Of a DNA stretch of 64,000 nt, positions 1 to 9,098 are shown piece after piece. The DNA is taken from NCBI RefSeq assembly GCF_001078705.1, contig NZ_CDMW01000001.1, positions 861,541 to 925,540 of the forward strand, in the 5' to 3' direction. Made by a program: the position numbers and the translations under genes. Below the pieces are notes generated by a model. It ran no database searches, was not told the DNA's origin, and was given only the letters and a program-made list of their open reading frames with translations. Position 1 is the stretch's first letter. The number at the start of each line of letters is the position of its first letter. Source of the DNA: Streptococcus sanguinis (GTDB lineage Bacteria; Bacillota; Bacilli; Lactobacillales; Streptococcaceae).

Positions 1-795
1 TCGGATATCGTCCTTAATGAAACCATCAACACTTCTGAGCTGGTGTCCCGCTTCTCAGGTATTCCAGTGCCTAAGAACAAGGCAGTCGTTGGTGGCAATG
101 CCTTCTCTCATGAGTCCGGTATCCATCAGGATGGTGTTCTTAAGAATCCACTGACCTATGAAATCATCACACCAGAGCTGGTTGGAGTCAAGAGCAATTC
201 ACTGCCGCTCGGTAAACTGTCTGGCCGCCATGCCTTTGTCGAAAAACTCAAAGAACTGGCTCTGGACTTTGCGGAATCTGAAATCAATGATCTCTTTGCT
301 AAGTTTAAGGTCTTGGCTGATAAGAAAAATGAAGTCACGGATGCTGATATTCGGGCTCTGATTGCCGGAACGACCGTCGAAAATCCTGAAGGCTTCCACT
401 TTGATGATCTGCAGCTGACGACCAACGACGACCATACTATCACAGCGGATGTGCAGCTGGTTAATGGCGACGGCGAGACGGTCAGCTGTGTGGCAGAAGG
501 TAAAGGAAGCGTTGAAGCCATTTTCAATGCCATTGACCAATTCTTTAACCAGTCTGTCCAGCTTTTATCTTATAACATCGAAGCGGTGACGGATGGTATC
601 GACTCTCAGGCTCGCGTCTTGGTAGCTGTTGAAAATACGGATACAGATACGATTTTCAACTCCTCTGGCATTGATTTTGATGTTCTTAAGGCTAGTGCCA
701 TTGCCTATATCCATGCCAATACCTTTGTGCAAAAGGAAAATGCCGGTGAAATCGGCCATCAGGTATCCTACCGCGATCTGCCTGCAAATAATTAG
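1..795 (+). CDS. leuA: 2-isopropylmalate synthase, C-terminal part (gene starts before the window)
   Basis: The reading frame is open from base 1, so the gene is cut by the window edge; an internal GTG at 43 is not the start. LeuA condenses acetyl-CoA with 2-ketoisovalerate, the first committed step of leucine synthesis, in the cytoplasm. The visible part has the end of the catalytic barrel, including the metal-ligand motif NAFSHESGIHQDG. It then has a linker and the C-terminal regulatory domain (LeuA dimer domain) that senses leucine in this family, ending SYRDLPANN. leuB follows after 12 bases, so this is the first visible gene of a leu operon. Identity is firm. Confidence 0.95.
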   Translation, partial: SDIVLNETINTSELVSRFSGIPVPKNKAVVGGNAFSHESGIHQDGVLKNPLTYEIITPELVGVKSNSLPLGKLSGRHAFVEKLKELALDFAESEINDLFAKFKVLADKKNEVTDADIRALIAGTTVENPEGFHFDDLQLTTNDDHTITADVQLVNGDGETVSCVAEGKGSVEAIFNAIDQFFNQSVQLLSYNIEAVTDGIDSQARVLVAVENTDTDTIFNSSGIDFDVLKASAIAYIHANTFVQKENAGEIGHQVSYRDLPANN

Positions 796-807
796 AAGGA
801 AGCGACT

Positions 808-1845
808 ATGACAAAAGAAATTGTAGCTCTGGCGGGTGATGGTATCGGCCCAGAAATCATGGAATCCGGTCTCCAAGTACTGGCTGCTGTTGCGGACAAG
901 TTCGGTTTTACTTATCATATCACGGAGCAGGCTTTTGGAGGTGCTGGTATTGATGCGGAAGGTCATCCTCTGCCTCAGTCAACTCTAGAAGCGGCCAAGA
1001 AGGCGGAAGCTATTCTCCTAGCAGCTATCGGCAGTCCTCAGTATGATAATGCACCGGTTCGGCCGGAGCAAGGCTTGCTCGCTCTGCGGAAGGAGCTTGA
1101 ACTCTATGCCAATATCCGTCCGGTTAAGATTTTCGATGCTCTTAAGCATTTGTCGCCTTTGAAGGCAGATCGAATTGCTGGCGTGGACTTCGTGGTCGTG
1201 CGTGAGCTGACTGGTGGGATTTACTTTGGTGAGCATATTTTGGAGGACAGATCTGCGCGTGATATTAACGACTACAACTATGAAGAGGTGGAGCGGATTG
1301 TCCGTAAGGCCTTTGACATTGCGCGTGGTCGCAGAAAGCGCGTGACCAGTATTGATAAGCAAAATGTACTAGCAACATCCAAACTCTGGCGTAGAGTAGC
1401 AGATGAGGTGGCCAAGGATTATCCAGACGTGACCTTGGAGCACCAGCTGGTGGACAGCGCTGCGATGCTCATGATTACCAATCCTGCTAGGTTTGACGTT
1501 GTAGTAACGGAAAATCTCTTCGGGGATATTCTATCAGACGAGTCCAGTGTTCTGTCAGGGACGCTGGGAGTTATGCCATCAGCCAGTCATTCGGCTGCAG
1601 GCCCCAGCCTTTACGAGCCTATTCATGGTTCAGCTCCCGATATTGCGGGGCAGGGTATTGCCAACCCTATCAGTATGATACTTTCTGTAGCCATGATGTT
1701 ACGGGATAGTTTTGCAGAGTTAGAAGCTGCAGAAGCGATTGAAGCAGCAGTCGAGAAGACTTTGGCTCAAGGGATTTTAACCCGAGATCTTGGCGGTCAG
1801 GCAGAAACAGCTCAAATGACGGAGGCAATTATTAAGAACTTATGA
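808..1845 (+). CDS. leuB: 3-isopropylmalate dehydrogenase
   Basis: 345 aa, the usual length. It catalyses NAD-dependent oxidative decarboxylation of 3-isopropylmalate to 2-ketoisocaproate. The sequence shows the family N-terminus (ALAGDGIGPEIM), the substrate-binding arginines around LALRKELELYANIRP and VVRELTGGIYFG, the catalytic lysine region VTSIDKQNVL, and the Mg-binding VTENLFGDILSDE followed by GSAPDIAGQGIANP. The ATG is preceded by GAAGGAAG. The last four bases overlap the start of the DUF1294 gene (ATGA), which implies translational coupling. Confidence 0.97.
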   Translation: MTKEIVALAGDGIGPEIMESGLQVLAAVADKFGFTYHITEQAFGGAGIDAEGHPLPQSTLEAAKKAEAILLAAIGSPQYDNAPVRPEQGLLALRKELELYANIRPVKIFDALKHLSPLKADRIAGVDFVVVRELTGGIYFGEHILEDRSARDINDYNYEEVERIVRKAFDIARGRRKRVTSIDKQNVLATSKLWRRVADEVAKDYPDVTLEHQLVDSAAMLMITNPARFDVVVTENLFGDILSDESSVLSGTLGVMPSASHSAAGPSLYEPIHGSAPDIAGQGIANPISMILSVAMMLRDSFAELEAAEAIEAAVEKTLAQGILTRDLGGQAETAQMTEAIIKNL

Positions 1846-2108
1846 AATGGATATTAACGGGTATTTGCCTGCTATGGAACCTTATCGTCTTCCTGCTTTA
1901 TGGCTGGGATAAGCGAAAGGCTAAGAAAAATCACTACCGTATTCCAGAGAAGACTTTGCTCTTGGCAGCTTTGGCAGCCGGAGGTTTGGGCGCTTTATTA
2001 GGCGGTCGCCTCTTTCATCACAAGACCAGAAAATGGTATTTCTGGTTGGCTTGGATTTGCGGAATAATAGTGGAAATCGGAATTTTGTATTACATATGGA
2101 GAAGCTAG
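1842..2108 (+). CDS. DUF1294 small membrane protein inside the leu operon
   Basis: 88 aa with three hydrophobic segments (about residues 3-20, 38-57 and 66-85). It has the conserved DUF1294 pattern: YGWDKRKA, then RIPEKTLL, a glycine-rich stretch, and HHKTRKWYF. Function of the family is unknown. It overlaps leuB by four bases and ends one base before leuC, so it must be cotranscribed and translated with the leucine enzymes. Whether it has any role in leucine synthesis cannot be told from sequence. Confidence 0.85.
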   Translation: MKWILTGICLLWNLIVFLLYGWDKRKAKKNHYRIPEKTLLLAALAAGGLGALLGGRLFHHKTRKWYFWLAWICGIIVEIGILYYIWRS

Positions 2109-2109
2109 T

Positions 2110-3492
2110 ATGGCTGGAAAATCGATTTTTGATAAGCTTTGGGAAAGGCATCTGATAACAGGTGAAGAAGGCCAGCCCCAGCTTATGTATGTGGATCAGC
2201 ATTATATTCATGAAGTAACCAGCCCTCAGGCTTTTCAAGGCCTTCGAGATGCAGGGCGCAAAGTTAGACGGCCGGATTTGACCTTTGGAACCTTTGACCA
2301 TAATGTTCCTACGGTCAATATCTATGATATTCGGGATGTGATTTCCAAGGCTCAGATTGATAAACTTTCTGAGAATGTCAAGGATTTTGGCATCGAGCAT
2401 GCGTCTCACGGATCAGAGTTGCAGGGGATTGTCCATATGGTTGGACCCGAAACAGGCAAGACCCAGCCAGGCAAATTCATCGTCTGCGGTGACAGTCACA
2501 CGGCCACTCACGGTGCTTTTGGTGCCATTGCTTTTGGAATCGGTACTTCGGAGGTGGAGCATGTCTTTGCTACGCAGACCATTTGGCAGGTTAAGCCTAA
2601 GAAAATGTTGGTCAAATTTACCGGAGTGCCACCGAAAGGTGTCTATTCTAAGGACTTTATCTTGGCTTTGATTGCCCGATATGGTGTGGCTGCAGGTGTC
2701 GGTCATGTGGTTGAATATGCTGGTGATGCGATTGAGCATCTGACCATGGAGGAGCGCATGACCATTTGCAATATGTCCATTGAGTTTGGCTCTAAGATGG
2801 GCATTATGAACCCCGACCAGAAGACTTATGATTACGTTCAAGGGCGGCCGGGCGCTCCTAAGGACTTTGAGGCGGCGGTGGCTGATTGGAAGACTCTAGT
2901 CAGTGATCCTGATGCTGTCTATGATAAGGTCATTGAGATTGATGTTTCCCAGTTGGCACCTATGGTGACTTGGGGAACCAATCCTTCTATGGGAGTTGAG
3001 TTCGGCGCGACTTTCCCTGAAATCCGTGATATGAACGACGAGCGGGCTTACAATTACATGGACCTCTCACCGGGTAAGAAAGCAGAAGATATTGACCTAG
3101 GTTATATCTTTATCGGATCCTGTACCAATGCCAGACTCAGCGATTTGCAGCTGGCAGCTAAGTTTGTCGCTGGCAAGCATATTGCTCCCAATCTAACAGC
3201 TATCGTCGTGCCAGGCTCTCGTCCGGTCAAGCGGGCTGCTGAAAAGATGGGACTGGATAAAATTTTCATGGATGCGGGCTTTGAGTGGCGTGATCCGGGT
3301 TGCTCCATGTGTCTGGGAATGAATCCAGATAAGGTGCCAGACGGAGTCCACTGTGCTTCGACTAGTAATCGGAACTTTGAGGATCGTCAGGGATTTGGTG
3401 CTAAGACCCATCTTTGCAGTCCAGCTATGGCAGCAGCGGCAGCCATTGCCGGGCACTTCGTAGACGTCCGCCAACTACCGGAGGTCCAGTAA
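2110..3492 (+). CDS. leuC: 3-isopropylmalate dehydratase, large subunit
   Basis: 460 aa, normal for LeuC. With LeuD it forms the [4Fe-4S] isopropylmalate isomerase. The cluster cysteines are visible in [10 protein letters not shown] and in the pair [10 protein letters not shown]. The aconitase-family active-site segments [14 protein letters not shown] and [11 protein letters not shown] are also present. The ATG follows the upstream stop by one base; leuD begins nine bases later behind AAGGAAG. Confidence 0.97.
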   Translation: MAGKSIFDKLWERHLITGEEGQPQLMYVDQHYIHEVTSPQAFQGLRDAGRKVRRPDLTFGTFDHNVPTVNIYDIRDVISKAQIDKLSENVKDFGIEHASHGSELQGIVHMVGPETGKTQPGKFIVCGDSHTATHGAFGAIAFGIGTSEVEHVFATQTIWQVKPKKMLVKFTGVPPKGVYSKDFILALIARYGVAAGVGHVVEYAGDAIEHLTMEERMTICNMSIEFGSKMGIMNPDQKTYDYVQGRPGAPKDFEAAVADWKTLVSDPDAVYDKVIEIDVSQLAPMVTWGTNPSMGVEFGATFPEIRDMNDERAYNYMDLSPGKKAEDIDLGYIFIGSCTNARLSDLQLAAKFVAGKHIAPNLTAIVVPGSRPVKRAAEKMGLDKIFMDAGFEWRDPGCSMCLGMNPDKVPDGVHCASTSNRNFEDRQGFGAKTHLCSPAMAAAAAIAGHFVDVRQLPEVQ

Positions 3493-3501
3493 GGAAGTTT
3501 T

Positions 3502-4092
3502 ATGGAAAAATTTACAATTTACACGGGGACAACGGTTCCTCTCATGAACGATAATATCGACACGGACCAAATTTTGCCCAAGCAGTTTCTCAAGTTAATT
3601 GATAAAAAAGGCTTTGGCAAGTACCTCATGTACGCTTGGCGCTATCTGGACAATCAGTACACCGAAGATCCTGATTTCGTCTTTAATAGACCAGAGTACC
3701 GCAAGGCGACTATTCTGATTACAGGGGATAATTTCGGAGCGGGTTCCTCTCGGGAGCACGCTGCCTGGGCCTTAGCTGACTATGGCTTCAAGGTTGTTAT
3801 TGCCGGATCTTTTGGCGATATTCACTACAATAACGAGCTTAATAACGGTATGCTGCCTATCGTCCAGCCACTGGAAGTCCGGCAAGCCTTGGCTAATCTG
3901 AAGCCGACGGATGAAGTGACGGTGGATTTGGAGCAGCAGAAGATTTTTTCACCGGTTGGAGAATTCTCCTTTGACATTGATGGTGAATGGAAGCACAAGC
4001 TCCTCAACGGTCTGGATGACATCGGCATTACGCTGCAGTATGAGGATTTGATTGCAGAATATGAAAAAAATCGTCCATCTTATTGGCAGTAA
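3502..4092 (+). CDS. leuD: 3-isopropylmalate dehydratase, small subunit
   Basis: 196 aa, the standard size of LeuD, the swivel-domain partner of LeuC. Recognisable segments are [14 protein letters not shown] near the N-terminus, the active-site loop [14 protein letters not shown], and [16 protein letters not shown]. It is the last gene of the visible leu operon. I see no clear intrinsic terminator in the 99 bases before the next gene, which instead has its own promoter. Confidence 0.97.
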   Translation: MEKFTIYTGTTVPLMNDNIDTDQILPKQFLKLIDKKGFGKYLMYAWRYLDNQYTEDPDFVFNRPEYRKATILITGDNFGAGSSREHAAWALADYGFKVVIAGSFGDIHYNNELNNGMLPIVQPLEVRQALANLKPTDEVTVDLEQQKIFSPVGEFSFDIDGEWKHKLLNGLDDIGITLQYEDLIAEYEKNRPSYWQ

Positions 4093-4130
4093 CCTTATTT
4101 TTGATATATTGAGAAAATTCTGAAAAAACC

Positions 4131-4159
4131 TTGTATCCGATAAAAATATATGGTAAAAT
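4131..4159 (+). promoter_or_regulatory. Promoter of the Sua5/YrdC-family gene
   Basis: TTGTAT at 4131-4136, 17 bases, then TAAAAT at 4154-4159 preceded by TG one base upstream (extended -10). It sits 33 bases before the ATG at 4192 and explains expression independent of leu. Confidence 0.65.
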
Positions 4160-4191
4160 AAATCTTAATTTAATAGAAAAGGAAGAAACTT

Positions 4192-4971
4192 ATGACAAAA
4201 CACATTCAATGGAACGGACAGCTTTCACAAGAAGGTTATGACATCTTGAAAGGCGACGGCGGCTGCATCGTTTGCCCGACCAAGGTGGGTTACATCATCA
4301 TGACCAGCGATAAAGCTGGTTTGGAGCGTAAGTTCGAAGCTAAGGCTCGTAACCGTAATAAGCCAGGTGTTGTCCTCTGTGGCAGTATGGATGAGCTCCG
4401 TGCTTTGGCTCAGCTGAATCCGGAAATTGAAGCTTTTTATCAAAAGCATTGGGATGAAGACATCCTCTTGGGCTGTATCCTTCCATGGAAGCCAGAAGCA
4501 TTTGAAAAGCTTAAAGCCTATGGTGACGGTCGGGAAGAGCTGATGACAGATGTTCGTGGAACTAGCTGTTTTGTTATTAAGTTTGGTAAGGCGGGCGAGC
4601 AGCTGGCAGCTAAGCTTTGGGAAGAAGGCAAGATGGTTTATGCTTCCTCAGCTAACCCATCCGGTAAAGGAAACCGCGGCAAGGTCGAAGGAATTGGCGA
4701 GCGTATCGAAAATGCTGTTGACTTAGTCATTGAAGCAGATGACTATGTAGCTTCTATCCAGCCAGACAAGACCATTGAAACTCGCTATGAGCAAGGCGTT
4801 ATGGTCTCCATGGTGGACAAGGATGGAAAACTGATTCCAGAACAAGGTGGCCAACGTTCCATCTCACCAGCACCAGTGGTCATTCGCAAAGGTTTGGACA
4901 TCGATAAAATCATGATGCACCTGTCCGATACTTTCAACTCATGGGATTACCGTCAGGGTGAATATTACTAA
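4192..4971 (+). CDS. Sua5/YciO/YrdC/YwlC family protein
   Basis: 259 aa. The family binds ATP and threonine or makes threonylcarbamoyl-AMP for the tRNA t6A modification; some paralogues have unknown roles. Visible family features are the N-terminal GGCIVCPTKVGY strand-turn, the basic patch ERKFEAKARNRNKPG where the KxR motif sits, and the SSANPSGKGNR motif (SxN signature). The C-terminal about 50 residues are not part of the core YrdC fold I recognise. Divergence in the N-terminal motif suggests a paralogue rather than the main t6A enzyme. RBS AAAGGAAG precedes the ATG; a strong terminator follows. Confidence 0.8.
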   Translation: MTKHIQWNGQLSQEGYDILKGDGGCIVCPTKVGYIIMTSDKAGLERKFEAKARNRNKPGVVLCGSMDELRALAQLNPEIEAFYQKHWDEDILLGCILPWKPEAFEKLKAYGDGREELMTDVRGTSCFVIKFGKAGEQLAAKLWEEGKMVYASSANPSGKGNRGKVEGIGERIENAVDLVIEADDYVASIQPDKTIETRYEQGVMVSMVDKDGKLIPEQGGQRSISPAPVVIRKGLDIDKIMMHLSDTFNSWDYRQGEYY

Positions 4972-4984
4972 GATAAAAAAGAAG

Positions 4985-5027
4985 CTCAGTGTGGTAGGGG
5001 TATTTCCTCTTTACACTGAGTTTTTTG
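4985..5027 (+). terminator. Intrinsic terminator after the Sua5-family gene
   Basis: Perfect 8-bp stem CTCAGTGT (4985-4992) with ACACTGAG (5013-5020), followed directly by TTTTTTG. Confidence 0.85.
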
Positions 5028-5219
5028 TTTATAATTTCTTTTATTTTTCCTGTAATTATGCTATGATAGAAAAAAACTATATTATCCTTTTAAAATTAGG
5101 ATTTTTTAATTCTTATCTCATGATGTAGAGCGCTATCTGTATTGTTTTCGCAGCAACGCAAAGGATTAGAAAATGAATATAAGATTTTAAAGGTTAGGTT
5201 AAAAAGTTGGAGGATTTTT

Positions 5220-6893
5220 ATGGAAAATAAAGTAGATTACTGGATGATAGTAGCCGGAAGTGGTGGAAGCTTATGGGAGCTTTTTAAAAAAGAGAAGATT
5301 GCGTGCATTGATTTTAGTTCAGATCTAGGAAATCTTTTAGACTATACAAGTCCAGAAGATTTAAATCAAGGAACTAGACAAAATCAGTTCATCTGGCAAT
5401 TTGCTCATGATATAAAGGTAAATGATTATATTATTGCAACTTCTGGATTTGATAGAATTTTTGGTATTGGGCGATGTGTAGAAACTTATTATTATGATGA
5501 TAGAAAGCAAAAATTTAGACATTGTATTGGAGTTGATTGGTTAAAAGCAGATGGTGAGTGGAGATATCAAAATAAAAAAGGAGCTAGGCAGACTGTAAAT
5601 TGGGATAGATCTACCGATCGTATTAATTTATATAAATCTATTTTAAATGATACATACGGAAACAATACAGAGAAAAATGTTATGAATAAAAATATAAATA
5701 ATTATATAGAAAAACTAGAAAAATCAAAAAACCTCATCCTCCGTGGTGCTCCTGGTACGGGAAAAACCTATCTTGCTAGACAAATTGCAAGGGAGTTGAC
5801 TGGAGGAAATGAGGAACAAATCGATTTTGTACAATTCCATCCATCTTATGACTATACAGATTTTGTAGAGGGGTTGCGACCTGTTTCTAATGATAATAGC
5901 CAGATAAGTTTTGAGTTACAAGATGGAATTTTTAAGAAGTTTTGTCAGAAAGCTAACGAAGCTCAAAAAACAGGAGGACAAGATAATTTTGATGAAGCTT
6001 GGAATGCCTATCTTGAATATGTAAATAATAGAAATGAAAAAGAGCGTTTGACAGATTTTTCTTATCTTACTGTTAATAGCCGGAATAATTTTAATGTCAA
6101 TTATGAGAGCAAAAGTCAAGGGACAGTCTTGACTAAATCCTATGTCTATGAACTCTATAAAGATGAAAATTATTTAAAACAGACTTATTATCGTAGTCAG
6201 GGAAAAAAAGTTCTTGAAACGTTAAGAAAAAAATTTGGTCTAAAAGACTATATTTCTCCAACAGAAATTGATACAGACAAGAAATTCGTCTTCATCATCG
6301 ATGAAATTAATCGTGGTGAGATTTCTAAGATTTTTGGGGAACTTTTTTTCTCTATTGATCCGGGCTATCGTGGTAAGGATGGAGAGGTTTCGACCCAATA
6401 TGCTAATTTACATGAAACTAATGAGAAGTTTTATATTCCTGAAAATGTCTACATCATCGGAACGATGAATGATATTGACCGCTCGGTGGATACCTTTGAT
6501 TTTGCCATGCGCCGTCGTTTCCGTTTTGTAGAAATCACGGCTGAAAGTCAGCTGGGAATGCTTGATAAACTTCTTGGAGATGGTGCTGAAGAAGCGAAAA
6601 TACGTCTAAGAAACTTGAATGCTGCCATAGAAAAAGTAGAAGAGCTCAATAGTCATTACCATGTTGGACCAAGTTATTTCCTTAAGTTGCAGGAAGTAGA
6701 CTTTGACTATGAATTGCTCTGGTCCGATTATATTAAGCCGCTCCTAGAAGACTACTTGCGAGGTTCTTATGAAGAAGTTGAAACTTTGGAAACTTTGAAA
6801 AAGGCATTTGATAAGACAAGCAACGAGCGAACCAATCAGTCAATAACTGGTGACAATGAAAGCGATGGAAATGACGATACGGATAACAGATAA
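5220..6893 (+). CDS. mcrB: McrB-like AAA+ GTPase subunit of a McrBC methyl-directed restriction system
   Basis: 557 aa from the ATG at 5220, which has GGAGG seven bases upstream; a longer TTG start at 5142 lacks such a site. The N-terminal about 150 residues (YWMIVAGSGGSLWE, IIATSGFDRIFGIGR) resemble the EVE/PUA-like modified-base readers often found on McrB proteins. The AAA+ domain has Walker A GAPGTGKT (about residues 176-183), Walker B FVFIIDEINRGE (about 356-367) and the McrB sensor motif as MNDIDRS (about 416), close to the usual MNTADRS. The end overlaps mcrC. The gene is clearly richer in A+T than leu or gal, which suggests horizontal acquisition. No modification methylase is nearby, as expected for a type IV enzyme. 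Confidence 0.88.
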   Translation: MENKVDYWMIVAGSGGSLWELFKKEKIACIDFSSDLGNLLDYTSPEDLNQGTRQNQFIWQFAHDIKVNDYIIATSGFDRIFGIGRCVETYYYDDRKQKFRHCIGVDWLKADGEWRYQNKKGARQTVNWDRSTDRINLYKSILNDTYGNNTEKNVMNKNINNYIEKLEKSKNLILRGAPGTGKTYLARQIARELTGGNEEQIDFVQFHPSYDYTDFVEGLRPVSNDNSQISFELQDGIFKKFCQKANEAQKTGGQDNFDEAWNAYLEYVNNRNEKERLTDFSYLTVNSRNNFNVNYESKSQGTVLTKSYVYELYKDENYLKQTYYRSQGKKVLETLRKKFGLKDYISPTEIDTDKKFVFIIDEINRGEISKIFGELFFSIDPGYRGKDGEVSTQYANLHETNEKFYIPENVYIIGTMNDIDRSVDTFDFAMRRRFRFVEITAESQLGMLDKLLGDGAEEAKIRLRNLNAAIEKVEELNSHYHVGPSYFLKLQEVDFDYELLWSDYIKPLLEDYLRGSYEEVETLETLKKAFDKTSNERTNQSITGDNESDGNDDTDNR

Positions 6894-8160
6894 TCAGCAA
6901 CTTATAAAAAAAGAGGATTTTGTTGAAATCTACCCAAAAATTAGTCAGGTACTTTTAGATAGAACTTTAGAAAGTCTTTCTCAAGAGGATGGTGTTTTCA
7001 TTTTTCCAAATGACTTGAAAAATACTTCTGACTTGGACAAGGATCATAAAATTTTTGAAACTGTAAATCAGAACATTAAGACAGGAAATGTGATTGGTTT
7101 TCTGGGTTACGGTCAGGAAAGATTAACGATTTCCTCTCGTTTTTCAAATGCTAATAACGACTATTTTTTACATTATCTCTTGCAGAAGGTCCTAAATATC
7201 AATCTCACTAACTTGGATGTTGGTTTATCTAGCGAAGATAAACTCTATCAACTATTGGTTTACCTCTTTCCAAAATATCTGCAAGCGGCTTTGAGAAAAG
7301 GGCTTTATAAGGAATACCAGAGGTTTTTCCATAATGATAGCCATGTAAAGGGAGCGATTGATGTAGGAAATCATCTTAAGAAAAATGTTCCTTTTATAGG
7401 AAATATTTCCTACACTACTAGAGAGTTTGCTTATGATAATCCATTGATGCAGCTGATTCGACACACTATTGAGTACATTAAGAATCAGAAAACAATTGGA
7501 AGTGGAGTGTTTGATGCTAATCGTGAAAATGTAACAGAAATTATCCGCGTGACTCCGTCTTATAAACTAGCTGATCGTATTAAGATTATCAGACTGAATC
7601 AAACTAAACCTGTTCGTCATGCCTATTTTCGAGAATATAGAAAATTACAGGAACTCTGTCTGTTGATTCTAAGTAGAGAAAAGCACGGTTTAGGACTTCA
7701 AGAGCAAAAAATACACGGTGTTCTCTTTGATGTTGCTTGGCTTTGGGAAGAGTATGTCCAGACATTATTGCCAGAAGGTTTTATTCATCCACGAAATAAA
7801 GAAAAGACGGAAGGGATTTCTGTATTTAGCAGTCATATTCGAAAGGTTTATCCAGACTTCTATCATAAAGATTTAAAAATCGTACTAGATGCTAAATATA
7901 AAAAGCTAGAATTTACTGAAAAAGGAATCAATCGAGAGGATTTATATCAACTGATTTCCTATACATACATTTTAGAAGCTAAAACAGCCGGTCTTATTTT
8001 CCCAAGCGTGGAGAAGGTTGTTGATAACGACATAGGTACATTAGCAGGTTACGGGGCACTCTTGAAAAAGTGGTCCATTCTTGTTCCTCAAGAAGCTGAA
8101 AATTATGACCATTTTGTTCAACAGATACATCAATCGGAAACAATAAATTTTAGATTTTAA
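6850..8160 (+). CDS. mcrC: McrC-like nuclease subunit
   Basis: Up to 436 aa. Possible starts are GTG 6850 and ATGs at 6856, 6865 and 6871, none with a strong RBS, so translation is probably coupled to mcrB, which it overlaps by 23-44 bases. McrC supplies the PD-(D/E)XK nuclease that cuts DNA when McrB translocates on methylated DNA. The nuclease core is visible near residues 325-345 as KVYPDFYHKDLKIVLDAKYK, with the D...DAKYK arrangement typical of McrC. The N-terminal part (ETVNQNIKTGNVIGFLGY onward) matches the McrC 5-methylcytosine restriction domain. It is AT-rich like mcrB. Confidence 0.88.
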   Translation: MTMKAMEMTIRITDNQQLIKKEDFVEIYPKISQVLLDRTLESLSQEDGVFIFPNDLKNTSDLDKDHKIFETVNQNIKTGNVIGFLGYGQERLTISSRFSNANNDYFLHYLLQKVLNINLTNLDVGLSSEDKLYQLLVYLFPKYLQAALRKGLYKEYQRFFHNDSHVKGAIDVGNHLKKNVPFIGNISYTTREFAYDNPLMQLIRHTIEYIKNQKTIGSGVFDANRENVTEIIRVTPSYKLADRIKIIRLNQTKPVRHAYFREYRKLQELCLLILSREKHGLGLQEQKIHGVLFDVAWLWEEYVQTLLPEGFIHPRNKEKTEGISVFSSHIRKVYPDFYHKDLKIVLDAKYKKLEFTEKGINREDLYQLISYTYILEAKTAGLIFPSVEKVVDNDIGTLAGYGALLKKWSILVPQEAENYDHFVQQIHQSETINFRF

Positions 8161-8182
8161 AGCAGGTTGAACCTGCTTTTTT
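8161..8182 (+). terminator. Terminator after mcrC
   Basis: AGCAGG-TTGAA-CCTGCT followed by TTTTTTC begins immediately after the mcrC stop codon. Confidence 0.85.
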
Positions 8183-8223
8183 CTATACCTATTTTTAAGT
8201 TGTATCAAAATAGAACAAAATTC

Positions 8224-8252
8224 TTGATAGTTGAAATCACAAGTGTTACAAT
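8224..8252 (+). promoter_or_regulatory. Promoter of the osmoprotectant ABC operon
   Basis: TTGATA (8224-8229), 17-base spacer, TACAAT (8247-8252) with an upstream TG (extended -10). Transcripts would carry a leader of about 110 bases that contains the SnoaL-like remnant. Confidence 0.6.
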
Positions 8253-8355
8253 GGAACTGTTCGTTTTGGATGATAATGGATTGATTGTTGAGCATTGGGA
8301 CAATAAAGAAGTCATGCCTAAGGTAGAAGACTTGACGAATCGAGGGAAGTTTTAA
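8251..8355 (+). pseudogene. C-terminal remnant of a SnoaL/NTF2-like protein
   Basis: A 34-codon open stretch from the ATG at 8251 encodes FVLDDNGLIVEHWDNKEVMP. This resembles the C-terminal strand pair of SnoaL-like/NTF2-fold proteins, where a segment of the type 'FR...G.IVEHWD..Q..P' is common. The rest of the domain (about 100 residues) is absent upstream, where the mcrC terminator lies. I read it as a decayed gene truncated by the event that brought in mcrBC or the neighbouring DNA. It could still be translated as a leader peptide. Confidence 0.5.
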
Positions 8356-8369
8356 AATGAGGACAAAGA

Positions 8370-9098
8370 ATGATTGAATATAAAAATGTGGCGCTACGCT
8401 ATACAGAAAAGGATGTCTTGAGAGATGTCAACTTACAGATTGAGGATGGTGAATTTATGGTTTTAGTGGGTCCTTCTGGGTCCGGTAAGACAACCATGCT
8501 CAAGATGATCAACCGTCTTTTGGAACCAACTGATGGAAATATTTACATGGATGGCAAGCGGATTAAGGATTATGATGAGCGTGAGCTGCGCCTTTCTACT
8601 GGCTATGTCTTACAGGCGATTGCCCTCTTCCCAAACCTAACGGTGGCTGAAAATATTGCTCTTATTCCTGAAATGAAAGGATGGAGCAAGTCAGATATTG
8701 AGCAGAAGACCGATGAATTGCTGGAGTTAGTAGGCTTGCCTGCTGAAGACTATGCTCAGCGCATGCCGAGTGAGCTGTCTGGTGGTGAGCAGCAGCGGGT
8801 GGGCATTGTCCGTGCCATTATCGCCCAACCCAAAATCCTGCTGATGGACGAACCGTTCTCAGCTCTTGATGCCATCTCGCGTAAGCAATTGCAGAGCTTG
8901 ACCAAGAGTATCCATGACCAGTTTGGAATGACGACAATCTTTGTGACCCATGATACGGATGAGGCTTTAAAATTGGGGAATCGGATTGCTGTTCTGCAGG
9001 ATGGGGAGATTCGTCAAGTGGCGACACCTGATGAAATCTTATCTTCACCTGCGACCAGCTTCGTAGCAGATTTATTTGGAGGTGTTCAACATGGCTAA
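8370..9098 (+). CDS. Osmoprotectant (betaine/carnitine/choline) ABC transporter, ATP-binding protein, OpuCA type
   Basis: 242 aa. It energises import of compatible solutes at the inner face of the membrane. Motifs in order are Walker A GPSGSGKT, the Q-loop region [15 protein letters not shown], signature [11 protein letters not shown], Walker [13 protein letters not shown] and the H-loop VTHDTDEA. It is short because the C-terminal CBS domains of classical OpuCA/OpuAA are missing, a common form in streptococci. RBS AGGACAAAG precedes the ATG. The fused permease/binding gene starts inside its last codons, so the two form one operon. Confidence 0.88.
   Translation: MIEYKNVALRYTEKDVLRDVNLQIEDGEFMVLVGPSGSGKTTMLKMINRLLEPTDGNIYMDGKRIKDYDERELRLSTGYVLQAIALFPNLTVAENIALIPEMKGWSKSDIEQKTDELLELVGLPAEDYAQRMPSELSGGEQQRVGIVRAIIAQPKILLMDEPFSALDAISRKQLQSLTKSIHDQFGMTTIFVTHDTDEALKLGNRIAVLQDGEIRQVATPDEILSSPATSFVADLFGGVQHG

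Noticed and set aside
5142-5219. Upstream TTG start for McrB
   Set aside because: No RBS, while ATG 5220 has GGAGG at good spacing and begins where the reader domain begins.
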